From Providencia alcalifaciens (GTDB taxonomy: Bacteria; Pseudomonadota; Gammaproteobacteria; Enterobacterales; Enterobacteriaceae): DNA of 64,000 bases. The stretch is taken from the NCBI GenBank assembly GCA_025961275.1, contig JAOQNJ010000001.1:269353-333352 (forward strand), in the 5' to 3' direction. Of the stretch, positions 20,517 through 31,791 are shown in pieces (position 1 is the first letter of the stretch; each line of letters begins with the position of its first letter). Both the position numbers and the translations under genes were made by a program. The notes under the pieces were generated by a model. The model saw only the letters and a program-made list of their open reading frames with translations, was not told where the DNA came from and searched no databases.

Positions 20517-21239
20517 TTATTCGCTGATTGTATGGAGCATATAATTAACATCCACATTTGGGCCTAAATAGAATTTATCTTTGAGCGGATTATAATGTAA
20601 CCCAATGATATGTTTATCTTTTAGTGTGCTTGCATCAACCCAACTAATTAATTCAGATGGACGTATAAATTTGTTCACATCATGAGTACCTTTAGGGACC
20701 ATTTTCATAATGTATTCAGCACCAACAACTGCCATTAACCATGCTTTTTTATTGCGATTTATAGTAGAGAAAAAGACATGCCCACCAGGTTTGACTAACT
20801 TAGCGCAAGCGCAAACGACTGACTCCGGGTCAGGCACATGCTCAAGCATCTCCATACAGGTAACAACATCATAAGCCCGTGGATATTTATCTGCATGCTG
20901 TTCAACAGTTTCTTGAACATATTCAACAGGAATTCCTGACTCTAATGAATGTAAGCGAGCGACCATCAACGGATCAGAACCCATATCAAGGCCCGTTACA
21001 TTAGCACCTTCGCGTGCCATACTTTCGGACAAAATTCCACCACCACAACCAACGTCTAATATTTTTTTACCGAATAAACCGTCTACACGCTGCATGATAT
21101 AGTTAAGACGAAGAGGGTTAATACGGTGAAGCGGTGCAAATTCGCCTTCCAAATCCCACCAGCGAGAAGCAATAGCTTCAAATTTTTCAATTTCCTGCTT
21201 ATCGACGTTTTGATACGCTGGGGTTGAAGTATCATTCAT
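20517..21239 (-). CDS. ubiG: Ubiquinone biosynthesis O-methyltransferase UbiG
   Basis: An S-adenosylmethionine-dependent methyltransferase that performs both O-methylations of ubiquinone synthesis. It has 240 residues. Motif I is [16 protein letters not shown] (near residue 60), with [13 protein letters not shown] and FFSTINRN as later motifs. The N-terminal [20 protein letters not shown] is diagnostic of UbiG. GGAG precedes the ATG. It is divergent from gyrA, the arrangement known in E. coli. Confidence 0.96.
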   Translation of the reverse strand: MNDTSTPAYQNVDKQEIEKFEAIASRWWDLEGEFAPLHRINPLRLNYIMQRVDGLFGKKILDVGCGGGILSESMAREGANVTGLDMGSDPLMVARLHSLESGIPVEYVQETVEQHADKYPRAYDVVTCMEMLEHVPDPESVVCACAKLVKPGGHVFFSTINRNKKAWLMAVVGAEYIMKMVPKGTHDVNKFIRPSELISWVDASTLKDKHIIGLHYNPLKDKFYLGPNVDVNYMLHTISE

Positions 21240-21638
21240 GAGTGGAGCTCCTGTTCCTAGAATAAGTGCCCGTGGCTTAGCAGCTTATACCCGCTACACT
21301 GCAGATAACATGGCATGAGCTGTATTTGTATAATTCAAGCGGCATTGAAAGCGCTTGTATTCAGATATAGTCAGCGGCCTAGTCAACCTAGGTTTCCTAC
21401 GATACCTTTACGTATTATCTAACATACTACTTGAATTATTTTGTATAGAGTGGCCAAAAAACGTTTTTTTGTTGCTCTTACGTAATAAAGCCAAGGCTAA
21501 CGGACACATAAAGACATTTTTCCGGTATTATACATCGCTTGAAAGACAAATACTCAGTTCTCATTTTTTTTATTAAATTGGTGAATTGTGGTATAGTTCT
21601 AAGCCTTTGAATCCGAAGTTATGAGGGATAGTGGTTCC
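21240..21638. promoter_or_regulatory. ubiG-gyrA divergent intergenic region with gyrA promoter
   Basis: About 400 bases between divergent genes. The best gyrA promoter candidate is an extended -10, TGGTATAGT (21589-21597), about 40 bases before the gyrA ATG, with only a weak -35. The remainder contains no convincing ORF. Confidence 0.5.
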
Positions 21639-24230
21639 ATGAGCGACATTGCCAGAGAAATCACACCAGTCAATATCGAAGAAGAACTTAAAAGTTCGTA
21701 TTTGGATTATGCGATGTCCGTTATTGTCGGCCGCGCACTTCCAGATGTTCGAGATGGGCTGAAGCCAGTACACCGTAGAGTTTTATTTGCGATGAATGTA
21801 TTGGGAAATGATTGGAATAAACCCTATAAAAAATCTGCCCGTATAGTCGGGGACGTTATCGGTAAATACCATCCACATGGTGATAGTGCTGTTTATGAGA
21901 CAATTGTTCGTCTTGCACAGCCTTTTTCTATGCGTTATATGCTGGTAGATGGTCAGGGGAACTTTGGTTCAGTTGACGGAGACTCTGCAGCTGCAATGCG
22001 TTATACGGAAATCCGTATGGCGAAAATTGCCCATGAGTTGTTAGCGGATCTTGAAAAAGAAACCGTTAATTTCGTCCCAAACTATGATGGCACAGAGCAA
22101 ATTCCAGAAGTTATGCCGACAAGAGTTCCGAACCTTTTGGTTAACGGTTCTTCAGGTATAGCTGTCGGGATGGCAACTAACATTCCTCCACACAACTTAG
22201 GGGAAGTAATTAGTGGTTGCTTAGCTTATATAGAAGATGAAGATATTAGCATTGAAGGTTTGATGGAGCACATTCCGGGACCTGATTTCCCGACAGCTGC
22301 CATCATTAACGGCCGTCGTGGCATTATCGATGCATACCGCACAGGCCGCGGTAAAGTGTATATCCGTGCGCGCGCTGAAGTTGAAGTTGATGAAAAAGGT
22401 CGTGAAACTATTCTCGTTCACGAAATCCCTTATCAAGTTAACAAAGCACGTTTGATTGAGAAAATTGCTGAGCTTGTAAAAGAGAAACGTGTTGAAGGGA
22501 TCAGTGCATTACGTGATGAGTCTGATAAAGATGGCATGCGCATTGTTATTGAAATCAAACGTGATGCAGTGGGCGAAGTTGTTCTAAACAACCTTTATTC
22601 TCTGACGCAACTTCAAGTTTCTTTTGGTATTAACATGGTGGCGCTGCATCAAGGCCAACCAAAGATACTAAACTTAAAAGACATTATTGCTGCGTTTATA
22701 CGCCACCGACGTGAAGTGGTGACTCGTCGTACTATTTTCGAACTACGTAAAGCTCGTGATCGTGCTCATATTTTAGAAGCTTTAGCCGTTGCGTTAGCCA
22801 ATATCGATACAATTATCGAACTTATTCGTAAAGCATCAACGCCTGCGGAAGCAAAAGCGGGTTTGATCGCACAATCTTGGAATCTTGGCAATGTCGCTGC
22901 AATGCTTGAACGCGCAGGTGATAACGCTGCACGCCCTGAGTGGCTCGAAGATCAATTTGGTGTTCATGATGGAAAATACTTCCTGACAGAACAACAAGCC
23001 CAAGCTATTTTGGATTTACGTTTACAAAAACTGACTGGTCTTGAGCACGAAAAACTGCTGGAAGAGTACCGTGACCTTCTGAAACAAATCGAAGAGTTAC
23101 TGTATATTCTGCGTAGCCCAGATCGCTTAATGGAAGTTATTCGTGAAGAGCTTGAAGCGATCCGCGATATCTATAATGACGCACGTCGTACTGAAATCAC
23201 AGAAAATACGGCTGATATCAATATTGAAGATTTGATCAGTCAAGAGGATGTGGTTGTTACTCTATCTCACCAAGGTTATGTGAAGTATCAGCCATTGACT
23301 GACTACGAAGCACAACGCCGTGGTGGTAAAGGTAAATCGGCGGCACGAATTAAAGAAGAAGACTTTATTGAACGCCTGCTGGTGGCAAACACGCATGACA
23401 CTATTTTGTGCTTCTCGAGCCGTGGGCGCCTATACTGGATGAAAGTTTACCAGTTACCAGAAGCTAGCCGTGGTGCACGCGGACGTCCAATCGTTAACCT
23501 ATTACCACTTGAACCAAACGAACGTATTACGGCTATTTTACCAGTACGTGATTATGAAGAAGGCTACTTTGTCTTTATGGCCACCGCGAGCGGCACTGTG
23601 AAGAAAACACCTCTACAAGATTTCAGTCGTCCAAGAAGCGCAGGTATCATCGCGGTTAATCTTAATGACGGTGATGAACTGATTGGTGTTGATTTAACCA
23701 ATGGTTCGAACGAAGTTATGTTGTTCTCTGCACAAGGTAAAGTTGTTCGTTTCGCTGAAGGTGCGGTTCGTGCAATGGGTCGTACAGCAACGGGCGTACG
23801 TGGTATTCGTTTAGTGGATGAAGATAAAGTGGTTTCACTGATTATCCCACGTGGCGAAGGTCATATCTTAACTGTTACCGAAAATGGTTATGGTAAACGT
23901 ACCGCTGAGCAAGAGTACCCAACAAAATCACGTGCGACTCAAGGCGTTATCTCCATAAAAGTCAGTGAACGTAATGGTAATGTGGTTGGTGCAATCCAAG
24001 TAGATGAAACTGACCAAATTATGATGATTACAGATGCTGGTACATTGGTTCGTACGCGTGTTTCTGAAGTTAGCGTCGTCGGCCGTAATACTCAGGGTGT
24101 CACTCTGATTAGAACAGCTGAAGATGAAAAAGTAGTTGGTTTACAAAGTGTTGCTGAGACAGAGGATGATGAAAACTCTGATGAAGATGGTGCATCAAAT
24201 GCAGACACAGATACCAACACGCCTGAATAA
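21639..24230 (+). CDS. gyrA: DNA gyrase subunit A
   Basis: Breakage-reunion subunit of DNA gyrase, 863 residues. Start ATG 21639 ([17 protein letters not shown]) matches E. coli; an ATG at 21621 would add six residues. The active-site Tyr lies in [11 protein letters not shown], and the quinolone-determining region reads [16 protein letters not shown]. Position 83 is therefore Ser, the susceptible residue, and position 87 is Glu, which I recall as the wild-type residue in Proteus. The C-terminal pinwheel domain has the GyrA box [10 protein letters not shown] and ends in an acidic tail. Confidence 0.98.
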   Translation: MSDIAREITPVNIEEELKSSYLDYAMSVIVGRALPDVRDGLKPVHRRVLFAMNVLGNDWNKPYKKSARIVGDVIGKYHPHGDSAVYETIVRLAQPFSMRYMLVDGQGNFGSVDGDSAAAMRYTEIRMAKIAHELLADLEKETVNFVPNYDGTEQIPEVMPTRVPNLLVNGSSGIAVGMATNIPPHNLGEVISGCLAYIEDEDISIEGLMEHIPGPDFPTAAIINGRRGIIDAYRTGRGKVYIRARAEVEVDEKGRETILVHEIPYQVNKARLIEKIAELVKEKRVEGISALRDESDKDGMRIVIEIKRDAVGEVVLNNLYSLTQLQVSFGINMVALHQGQPKILNLKDIIAAFIRHRREVVTRRTIFELRKARDRAHILEALAVALANIDTIIELIRKASTPAEAKAGLIAQSWNLGNVAAMLERAGDNAARPEWLEDQFGVHDGKYFLTEQQAQAILDLRLQKLTGLEHEKLLEEYRDLLKQIEELLYILRSPDRLMEVIREELEAIRDIYNDARRTEITENTADINIEDLISQEDVVVTLSHQGYVKYQPLTDYEAQRRGGKGKSAARIKEEDFIERLLVANTHDTILCFSSRGRLYWMKVYQLPEASRGARGRPIVNLLPLEPNERITAILPVRDYEEGYFVFMATASGTVKKTPLQDFSRPRSAGIIAVNLNDGDELIGVDLTNGSNEVMLFSAQGKVVRFAEGAVRAMGRTATGVRGIRLVDEDKVVSLIIPRGEGHILTVTENGYGKRTAEQEYPTKSRATQGVISIKVSERNGNVVGAIQVDETDQIMMITDAGTLVRTRVSEVSVVGRNTQGVTLIRTAEDEKVVGLQSVAETEDDENSDEDGASNADTDTNTPE

Positions 24231-24249
24231 ACGTACAGGCAAGTAATTT

Positions 24250-24273
24250 AACGGGCGGCTTACCGCCCGTTTT
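24250..24273 (+). terminator. Rho-independent terminator of gyrA
   Basis: AACGGGCGG pairs with CCGCCCGTT across a 4-base loop, followed by TTGCT. A compact GC-rich stem 20 bases after the gyrA stop. Confidence 0.85.
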
Positions 24274-24320
24274 GCTATCTAAATCGTCTAGTTCTTAGCG
24301 TTAACGTTTTTATATGTAGT

Positions 24321-24336
24321 ATCGAGTATACTCGAT
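24321..24336. promoter_or_regulatory. Perfect 16-bp palindrome upstream of rcsC
   Basis: ATCGAGTATACTCGAT is a perfect palindrome, located 30-45 bases before the rcsC TTG start. Its position suits an operator. I do not know a regulator with this exact site. Confidence 0.4.
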
Positions 24337-24366
24337 GATAGTTATGTAGCCTTTGTAGGATAGCGC

Positions 24367-27198
24367 TTGAGATATTTACCGTCATTTAGAACATCATTAC
24401 GATTATCCCGTGATTTATTCCGTATACTCGGATTAATGTTATGGGGTATGGGTGTTTTTATCACTTTATTTTTCCTTTATACCCAATTTAATGAAACTAA
24501 ATCTGATATTCGACAGCAGTTCTATTCTAGCTTCGAACAAATGCAATCATTTATTCTTCAAACGGATACAACACTACGTTCTATTCAATTAATGACTGAT
24601 CAGCATCAAGAACAGCTCGAAAATCAACCGAATTATGTTTCCTTGCAGGTAACTACACCGTACTCATATTATCCATTATCACCAGAAGCTGACTGTAAGT
24701 ATTTTAAAGAACGTGCAGATAGCTACCTTGTCGCATTTGAACAACTGATTTACTTTTGGAAAGACAGTATCGCTGCTCCGCAAGGATTGAATCATGCGTA
24801 TTTGATCGGAGCAAGAAGCCATTGTATGGTGGATTTCCCAATCCGTACGACCGTGTCCGATATTGAAATGCTCAAAAAAGTAGGAGATGAAAATGTTAGA
24901 TCCTATAAAAGCTTAAAACTACAAGGACAAGAGCGGAGTTTGTATACCATTGTTCATGGCGCACAAACTGATTCCGGCCAGCTTTATCTTATGCAACCGG
25001 TTTATAAAAAAGAACAGTTAGAAGGGTTTATCGGTTTAGAAAGGACAGTTAATTTAAACCAATTTAACCAACGTTATAATAAGGCAATCGAAATTGTCGT
25101 TGTTAATTCTTATAACCAGCCAGTACTCTATTTTCCTGCAGACTCAAATCAAAAAAACTCAAACTTATTATCTATCTCTGAGCCAAGCTTTTTTGGTTTT
25201 AATTCAGATTATTCAAAGCTTATTTTCAAAAAACGTTTAACACCGTCTTTAATGACGCTAATTTATGCGATACCGACGAGTGAAATGCTTTCAGGGCTTA
25301 AGGTTTCAATATTTTACAGTGTTGTGATTAATATTTTTACAGGTTGCTTAATTTTCTTCTTGATCTGGTTATTAGAAAGAGAAATGTTGGTGCCTGCAGC
25401 AAACACAGCCATTCGCCTTGAAGAGCATGAGCAATTTAACCATAAAATTGTGGCATCAGCGCCTGTTGGTATCATTATTCTAAGGCTAAGCGATGGCGGA
25501 AATATTCTCAGTAATGAGCTTGCACATGATTATTTTCGATTACTAAGTGAAGATGATAAACAGCGAATACTGACTATTATTCGACAAAAATCGAGTCATT
25601 ACATTGATGTGGTCACCAGCAGCAACACGCATTTACAAATAAGTTTTGTAAACTCACGTTACCAAAATGAAGACGTCGCGATTTGTGTGTTAATTGATAT
25701 TAGTATCCGCGTACAAATGGAAAAGTCCCTACAGGATGTTGCGGATGCTGCTGAGCAAGCTAACCATGCGAAATCAATGTTCTTGGCGACAGTGAGCCAT
25801 GAATTACGTACGCCACTCTATGGAATTATCGGCAATATCGAGTTATTGCAGCGAATTGAATTGTCGGATAAAGCAAACCGTCTAGTTTCTACGATGGATA
25901 ATTCCTCATCACTTTTATTACAGATTATTAGTGATATATTGGATTTCTCAAAAATTGAATCTAAACAGCTGACAATTGAAAATAAATTGTTCAACTGCCG
26001 CGATGTATTTGCTTTTGTACTGGCAAATTATTTACCTTTAATTGCTAAAAAACAGATAGCACTTTATTCATACATAGAGCCAAATATTCCAGATTTGTTG
26101 TTTAACGATGCTGTTAGATTGCAGCAGGTGATCTCAAATATCGTCAATAACAGTATCAAATTTACGGATTCAGGCTTTGTTTTGTTTTACGTTTGGTGCG
26201 ATGATAATTATTTAAAAATTGAAATCAAAGACTCTGGAATCGGAATGTCTCAGGCTGTTGTCATACAGCTATTTGACCCATTCTTCCAAGTTTACGACCA
26301 AAATAATGTGGGCCATAAAGGTACAGGTTTAGGCTTAGCAATTTGTGAAAAATTAATTAATTTGATGGATGGTGATATCGAAGTTAATTCCCAAACAGGC
26401 TTGGGAAGCTCTTTTATTATCCGTATTCCACTTTATGGGCAAAAGTACATAGACCACGTTATTCCTGAATATCGATCTCGTTATAAGGTAGCCGTTGTTT
26501 GTCAAAATAATTTCTTAGCTAATTTTTTAGTGAGATTGCTCAAGTATAATGGCTTTTTGGTCTTTGCTGACAAAGAAATCGATCAAACGATAAACTATGA
26601 TTTGTTTATTACTGATAATTTTGCGGTTCATGATATTGATGCTCAGAATGAAATTCGACTTAGCAGTTCATATATTGGGGATTTACGTGAAATTGCACTA
26701 AATAAATGGCTCTACAATACCTATCTAAATGAAAAACTGCCTGTTGTTATTGATAAAATCATTTCGAAAACAATGGTAGGACAACCACAGAAAGAAAATA
26801 ATAATAAAGTTAGCTCGCAAGAGATAGATGGTTCATTAAGTTCTTATCATGTGTTAATTGTGGATGATCATCCTATCAATAGAATGTTACTTAGTGACCA
26901 AATTACGAGTATCGGTTTTAGTATTGGCACTGCTGTTGATGGCATTGATGCTCTAAAATATGTTGAAAATCATTCAGTTGATATTATTTTAACGGATGTG
27001 AATATGCCAAATATGGATGGTTATGAATTAGCGAGTGCGCTACGTAAAGCCGGTTATATCTTGCCAATTATTGCATTGACTGCAAATGCGCTGGCTGAGG
27101 AAAAACAACGTTGTATTAATGCTGGAATGAATGATTGTTTATCTAAACCAACCAAAATTAGTGTATTAAAAGAGGCGTTATTGAAATATTTTGACTAA
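24367..27198 (+). CDS. rcsC: Hybrid sensor kinase RcsC
   Basis: Inner-membrane sensor of the Rcs envelope-stress phosphorelay, 943 residues. Two membrane segments (about residues 20-40 and 312-335) flank a periplasmic domain. The cytoplasmic region has the histidine box ATVSHELRTPLYG with His478, ATPase motifs (NNSIKF, DSGIGM, GTGLGLAI), and a C-terminal receiver with Asp877 in LTDVNMPNMDG. The start is TTG at 24367, supported by AGGA upstream and by alignment of MRYLPSFRTSL with E. coli MKYLASFRTTL. It is convergent with rcsB, as in E. coli. Confidence 0.95.
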   Translation: MRYLPSFRTSLRLSRDLFRILGLMLWGMGVFITLFFLYTQFNETKSDIRQQFYSSFEQMQSFILQTDTTLRSIQLMTDQHQEQLENQPNYVSLQVTTPYSYYPLSPEADCKYFKERADSYLVAFEQLIYFWKDSIAAPQGLNHAYLIGARSHCMVDFPIRTTVSDIEMLKKVGDENVRSYKSLKLQGQERSLYTIVHGAQTDSGQLYLMQPVYKKEQLEGFIGLERTVNLNQFNQRYNKAIEIVVVNSYNQPVLYFPADSNQKNSNLLSISEPSFFGFNSDYSKLIFKKRLTPSLMTLIYAIPTSEMLSGLKVSIFYSVVINIFTGCLIFFLIWLLEREMLVPAANTAIRLEEHEQFNHKIVASAPVGIIILRLSDGGNILSNELAHDYFRLLSEDDKQRILTIIRQKSSHYIDVVTSSNTHLQISFVNSRYQNEDVAICVLIDISIRVQMEKSLQDVADAAEQANHAKSMFLATVSHELRTPLYGIIGNIELLQRIELSDKANRLVSTMDNSSSLLLQIISDILDFSKIESKQLTIENKLFNCRDVFAFVLANYLPLIAKKQIALYSYIEPNIPDLLFNDAVRLQQVISNIVNNSIKFTDSGFVLFYVWCDDNYLKIEIKDSGIGMSQAVVIQLFDPFFQVYDQNNVGHKGTGLGLAICEKLINLMDGDIEVNSQTGLGSSFIIRIPLYGQKYIDHVIPEYRSRYKVAVVCQNNFLANFLVRLLKYNGFLVFADKEIDQTINYDLFITDNFAVHDIDAQNEIRLSSSYIGDLREIALNKWLYNTYLNEKLPVVIDKIISKTMVGQPQKENNNKVSSQEIDGSLSSYHVLIVDDHPINRMLLSDQITSIGFSIGTAVDGIDALKYVENHSVDIILTDVNMPNMDGYELASALRKAGYILPIIALTANALAEEKQRCINAGMNDCLSKPTKISVLKEALLKYFD

Positions 27199-27460
27199 AG
27201 CCATTGATCTTTAGCGATTGTTTTTTATTCAAGTTAAAATATTTAAACGGAGCTGTAGAGTAGGGTTAATCAATTACTAACTTGAACATGAAAGTAACAC
27301 TTTGAAGTTATTAATAAGCACTTGTTTGTATATTAAATCAAATGTTAAGGCTGATAACACAAATACATTAGGGCGTTTTACAGCCAAAATCACAATATTA
27401 TCTATGCTTATTGGATTATTTGTTGATTTCCATGTGCGTGATAGTACGAGGTTTTATATT

Positions 27461-27490
27461 GAGAAAAACCCGTATTACCGGGTTTTTCTC
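27461..27490. terminator. Bidirectional terminator between rcsC and rcsB
   Basis: GAGAAAAACCCG pairs perfectly with CGGGTTTTTCTC around a 6-base loop. A and T runs are built into the stem, so it can act from either side between the convergent genes. Confidence 0.8.
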
Positions 27491-27514
27491 AATAACATAA
27501 ATATAATTTATAGA

Positions 27515-28165
27515 CTAATCTGGGGATGAGTTATCTATGCTGACAGAGGATAGGTAGTTAAGTAACGCTATATCATTATCGACTCCGAGCTTTAACATCG
27601 CAGATTTCTTCTGACTGCTGATAGTTTTGATACTACGATTCAATTTTCTCGCAATTTCAGTTACCAGAAAACCTTCCGCAAAAAGACGTAATACTTCACT
27701 TTCTTTTGGTGATAAACGCTTGTCGCCATAACCACTTGCATTGACTTTTTCAAGTAACTTACAGACGCTTTCAGGCGTGAATTTTTTGCCTTTTTGCAAT
27801 GCAGCTAATGCCTTAGGTAAGTCAGCAGGAGCACCTTGCTTCAGAACAATTCCTTCAATGTCTAGCTCAAGAATTGCACTTAAGATTGCTGGATTGTTGT
27901 TCATTGTTAGAACAATGACAGAAAGGTCAGGATAATGACGTTTAATATATTTAATCAACGTAATACCATCACCGTACTTATCACCAGGCATCGATAAATC
28001 AGTGACTAAAACGTCAGCATTCAAACGTGGTAAATTATTAATTAATGATGTGGAGTCTTCAAACTCGCCAACGATATTGACCCATTCAATCTGTTCGAGT
28101 GATTTTCTAATACCGAAAAGAACAATAGGATGATCATCGGCAACAATGACATTTAGGTTATTCAT
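27515..28165 (-). CDS. rcsB: Response regulator RcsB
   Basis: DNA-binding output of the Rcs relay, controlling capsule, motility and envelope genes. It has 216 residues. The receiver domain starts MNNLNVIVADDHP, with phospho-acceptor Asp56 in LVTDLSMPGD. The C-terminal LuxR-type helix-turn-helix contains RLSPKESEVLRLFAEGFLVT and NRSIKTISSQKKSAM. Nearly identical to E. coli RcsB. It follows rcsD with a one-base gap, implying one transcript. Confidence 0.98.
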   Translation of the reverse strand: MNNLNVIVADDHPIVLFGIRKSLEQIEWVNIVGEFEDSTSLINNLPRLNADVLVTDLSMPGDKYGDGITLIKYIKRHYPDLSVIVLTMNNNPAILSAILELDIEGIVLKQGAPADLPKALAALQKGKKFTPESVCKLLEKVNASGYGDKRLSPKESEVLRLFAEGFLVTEIARKLNRSIKTISSQKKSAMLKLGVDNDIALLNYLSSVSIDNSSPD

Positions 28166-28166
28166 A

Positions 28167-30878
28167 TTATTGGTTACCTTCTGGCATTAGTCTTCTTACT
28201 GAGATATCCAGCTCTCTAATGCAATTACTTATTTTTATGCTGTTTTCTTCTGCTATGTAAAGTTCCAAATCTTCACATAGCTTATGAAGGAAACCAAAAT
28301 CTAGCATAGCAAAAACTCCTTTTAAACGATGTGCTGTGTTTTTCAATTCGGTCAAATCCCCAACACTTTCGCCATTATACAGTTTATTAATATCTATCGG
28401 TACTGTTGTTATGAACAAATCTTTATAATCACTATTAGATAAAATATTTTTATAAGTATGAAGCATGTTTTCCATTGATTCATCACTTATTGAAGCAAGT
28501 TCGTGATCACCAAATGAAATTGAGCCTAAAGAAGTCAAGGGTGCATCTTCAGCTTCAGAATTTTCAATAAGTAGAGATATAGCATTAATCAGCTCATCTG
28601 CAAAGTTATAGTTGACTTCAAGGTGCTTAGGTGTGATTGAGTTCATTCCAAGTATTGTGCCAGAAATTTTTATGATATTTTTGAATGAATGATCATTATT
28701 ATCAGTAATCAATAAATCCCATTCTGCATGCGGTGAGCTTTCATGTAAATTCAAAAATTCAGCGCCGTAATTAGATAAGATATTTCTAACAATTTTGAAT
28801 GCATCAAGATTATGAATTGCTAGGCGAATATAGATGTCTTCAAGTAGTTTTGGATAGCTATCAGTAATCATGGAAGATTTTGCTGGTAAAGCTATTTGGT
28901 AATGAGATCCGATTGCAGGGCTACTATTTATAGTAAAAGTACCGTTCATCTTTTTACTAATAACTCGACATAAATAGAACGTGATGCCTGAGCGAGTAAA
29001 CTGCGATGCATTAAGCACTTGGCCTGAGAAAGGATGCTGTAAATTACTCAACTCTTGAGAGGTTAAACCCCTTCCGCTATCTTTGATATCAATAATGATA
29101 GCTTTTTTATCAGCTTGATAGTTGAGATGAATGGATATTTTTCCGAATGAAGTGGTATCAATGGAGTACTCTAAGATAAGCTGCAATAAATGCTTCAGAT
29201 GAGCAGAATCTAAAGAAAACAAGGAATCGACATTTATATTGTTATAGAAATAGAGTGAAAGTCCTTTGTTTTTGAGTCGAAAAAGGTTTTGTTTTAAAAA
29301 TTGGCTGACGATCAGACTCACCGAAATTTGATCAGGATTCAGTCGGGTAGTAGGCGATTCCAGTGTATTTAATAGATTAATATTATTAAACCAACGGTTA
29401 ATATGCCCAGTTTGTATCACTATTTGATCGATACAGGCTTGTTTTTCAACTTCAGGCGCGTTGGCGAGTTCTTTAATCGCTTTGTTCATTTCTAGTAACG
29501 GCGGCTGTATTTCATTCTGCATGTTTTCGAACACAACTTTTCTGAGTTGAATATTTTTAGTATATTCGCGATTAACAAGTTCTTGGCGCCGTTGAGTCAA
29601 TGCTTCTTTATCTTTATCAACAACGATAAATAGATAAGTATCTTGTAACATGTCGATATTGATAAGGATGATCTCATAGACATTATTTTCTATTGAAACT
29701 TGAATCATGTCATGGTTATTCGTCGCCATTTCTTTTATATGACTAAGATCCATCGAAGGCAATAAAGTGTTTGCCACAGCATTACTCAGTAGTTTTTTGT
29801 TATGAATGAAGTCATAAACCAAAATACCGTAACTAATGTTGTTAATGATTTCATGGTTGAGTGCTTCTTTAAACTTCAACTCATGCTGCATAGCCGTATT
29901 AGGTGAAATGATGCGTTTACGGATAAACATGCTGGTAAAAAATAGAAGCAGTATCACCACAAGCATACAGATTAGCAATCCAAGGTTGTAACCAATGATA
30001 CCTAAGACAAGGTCTTTCAAAGAAACGCGATAAGATACTTGATAATTACTGCCCTCTATGGTTTTTACAAAAACTAAATTTGTTCCACGCATTTCAAAAC
30101 TAGCGTCTTTATTATTGGCATTATTAAGTGGAGAAATTGCAATATTGTCGCCTTTTAAATTAAACGGTAGTGTTGAATTGATAGAAATGTCAAAAGAGAT
30201 CACGCTGGTTAATTGGCCTGGAGAATTAAACATCAGCCGATAGGTATAATAATAGATATTATCAGGTGTCAATTTTTGCAGATTCGATACCCACTCACGT
30301 CTATCTAACAGCGTTGACTGTGTCAACATGTCCGTTCGTTTTTCTTCAGCGGTAAGTATGAGATAACTTTCTTTATAGCGCAGTTCAGGTTTTAAAATAG
30401 AGTGTGTGGTCACTAAGATCAGCGTGTTATCAGATCCATTCAGAAAATACATTGAATTATATTCATTGCGCGCTCCCCAGACTATTTCTAAATAGTCTGC
30501 AAGCTTACTTGCTAGCATAGTATTTTGTGATTTATCGTTACCGAATAATATAGCATCAATAGTCTGATTCGAGCTACTAAGCCAATAAACGTCATTGCGG
30601 ATCTTAGTGAGAGAAGAGCTGGAACTCGGTGTTACGATAGATGAGGCCTTGTTTGGCTTCTCATTGACCGTCTTATACATCAGATTGGCTTGGTAGCGGT
30701 AATCTTCTATTTGATATGCGAGCTGCTTTGCCATGGTACTAAGAGCAGCCTCGCGGCTAAGCTTCCATGAATGATAGGAGTTATAGAGTGAAAGTGAGAG
30801 CATCACCACAAGTAGCAATATAAGGACATAAAATAAGCGCAAAAGCAGAGTTGTTTTTAATAAAGATTGTCTGTACAT
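28167..30878 (-). CDS. rcsD: Phosphotransfer protein RcsD
   Basis: Inner-membrane phosphotransferase that passes phosphate from RcsC to RcsB. It has 903 residues. Membrane segments lie near residues 10-30 and 295-315, flanking a periplasmic region. The middle has a kinase-like fold without a usual His box. The C-terminal HPt domain carries the phospho-His in NTAHRLKGVFAML. It is less conserved than RcsB, as is normal for this protein. It is transcribed with rcsB, away from the tRNA genes. Confidence 0.94.
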   Translation of the reverse strand: MYRQSLLKTTLLLRLFYVLILLLVVMLSLSLYNSYHSWKLSREAALSTMAKQLAYQIEDYRYQANLMYKTVNEKPNKASSIVTPSSSSSLTKIRNDVYWLSSSNQTIDAILFGNDKSQNTMLASKLADYLEIVWGARNEYNSMYFLNGSDNTLILVTTHSILKPELRYKESYLILTAEEKRTDMLTQSTLLDRREWVSNLQKLTPDNIYYYTYRLMFNSPGQLTSVISFDISINSTLPFNLKGDNIAISPLNNANNKDASFEMRGTNLVFVKTIEGSNYQVSYRVSLKDLVLGIIGYNLGLLICMLVVILLLFFTSMFIRKRIISPNTAMQHELKFKEALNHEIINNISYGILVYDFIHNKKLLSNAVANTLLPSMDLSHIKEMATNNHDMIQVSIENNVYEIILINIDMLQDTYLFIVVDKDKEALTQRRQELVNREYTKNIQLRKVVFENMQNEIQPPLLEMNKAIKELANAPEVEKQACIDQIVIQTGHINRWFNNINLLNTLESPTTRLNPDQISVSLIVSQFLKQNLFRLKNKGLSLYFYNNINVDSLFSLDSAHLKHLLQLILEYSIDTTSFGKISIHLNYQADKKAIIIDIKDSGRGLTSQELSNLQHPFSGQVLNASQFTRSGITFYLCRVISKKMNGTFTINSSPAIGSHYQIALPAKSSMITDSYPKLLEDIYIRLAIHNLDAFKIVRNILSNYGAEFLNLHESSPHAEWDLLITDNNDHSFKNIIKISGTILGMNSITPKHLEVNYNFADELINAISLLIENSEAEDAPLTSLGSISFGDHELASISDESMENMLHTYKNILSNSDYKDLFITTVPIDINKLYNGESVGDLTELKNTAHRLKGVFAMLDFGFLHKLCEDLELYIAEENSIKISNCIRELDISVRRLMPEGNQ

Positions 30879-31054
30879 GTTGTGGTGGGTAGTCCTGTCG
30901 GCAAAAATTCATTAATTGATTAAAAATCATACGCCTATAAAAAGTAGTGACACCGATTTTGCACAGATATTAACACTTTTCTTATGAAATAGAGAAGAAT
31001 TGAGTGAAGATTAGCCAAACAGTACAAAAAAATCAATTTTTTTACTTTCAAGGG

Positions 31055-31083
31055 TAGACAAGTAGTCCTGATTCCTCCATAAT
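31055..31083 (+). promoter_or_regulatory. Stringent-type promoter of the tRNA genes
   Basis: TAGACA (31055-31060), a 17-base spacer and CATAAT (31078-31083) give two hexamers with 5 of 6 matches each. The following CGCGCCCC is the GC-rich discriminator typical of stable-RNA promoters controlled by ppGpp. Confidence 0.75.
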
Positions 31084-31093
31084 CGCGCCCCAT

Positions 31094-31181
<88 letters not shown>

Positions 31182-31186
31182 CATTA

Positions 31187-31262
<76 letters not shown>

Positions 31263-31268
31263 AATAAG

Positions 31269-31304
31269 AACCCGTTATCTCTCAACCAGATAGCGGGTTT
31301 TTTC
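31269..31304 (+). terminator. Terminator of the tRNA operon
   Basis: AACCCGTTATCT pairs with AGATAGCGGGTT around a 7-base loop, followed by a run of T. It lies just after tRNA-Thr and just before the remnant integrase. Confidence 0.88.
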
Positions 31305-31320
31305 TTGCTTGTAATTCATG

Positions 31321-31791
31321 TCATTTAACAGCCTCTAGTAGTTGATGGGACATATTTGGGACATCATCAGCAAAAAGGGCGTCTATTTTAAGTGCGTGCT
31401 CTTTTAAATGTGAAGGTGCCAAGTGGGCATATCGCCGGACCATTTCGATACTTTCCCATCCGCCCATTTCTTGTAGTGCAGACAATGGCACTCCAGCCTG
31501 AACTAACCAACTTGCCCAAGCATGCCTTAAGTCATGAAAGCGGAAGTTTTCTATTCCTGCTCGTTTCAATGCGCTACGAAATGATGTGTTAGAGTCAACT
31601 CTCATTTTTCTTACCGCTGGCGTCATTGTTCCGTCTGCTCTGTTTTTTGCCTCTTTATGAACAAATACGTATTTATGATGATTGCCGATCTGGTCGCGTA
31701 GGACTTTGCACGCTGTATCATTAAGGGCTACAGCGAATCCATGTGGTTTGGTCAATCCATTGACCATCATCGCCTTTCTTTGAATTGCCAA
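31321..31791 (-). pseudogene. Phage tyrosine integrase, C-terminal fragment
   Basis: About 150 residues of the catalytic half of a tyrosine recombinase. The box II motif [16 protein letters not shown] and the nucleophile region [17 protein letters not shown] (with the active Tyr) are present. The N-terminal DNA-binding domain, the arm-binding domain and the box I arginine are missing, so it cannot be a working integrase. The first residues ([11 protein letters not shown]) are not integrase-like: they come from an ssb gene read in another frame, and the real homology begins near [12 protein letters not shown]. It ends 59 bases from tRNA-Thr, the usual place for a prophage integrase. Confidence 0.85.

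Noticed and set aside
27302..27529. 75-residue frame between rcsC and rcsB
   Set aside because: It starts at TTG without a ribosome site, runs through the strong bidirectional terminator at 27461-27490 and into the rcsB end.
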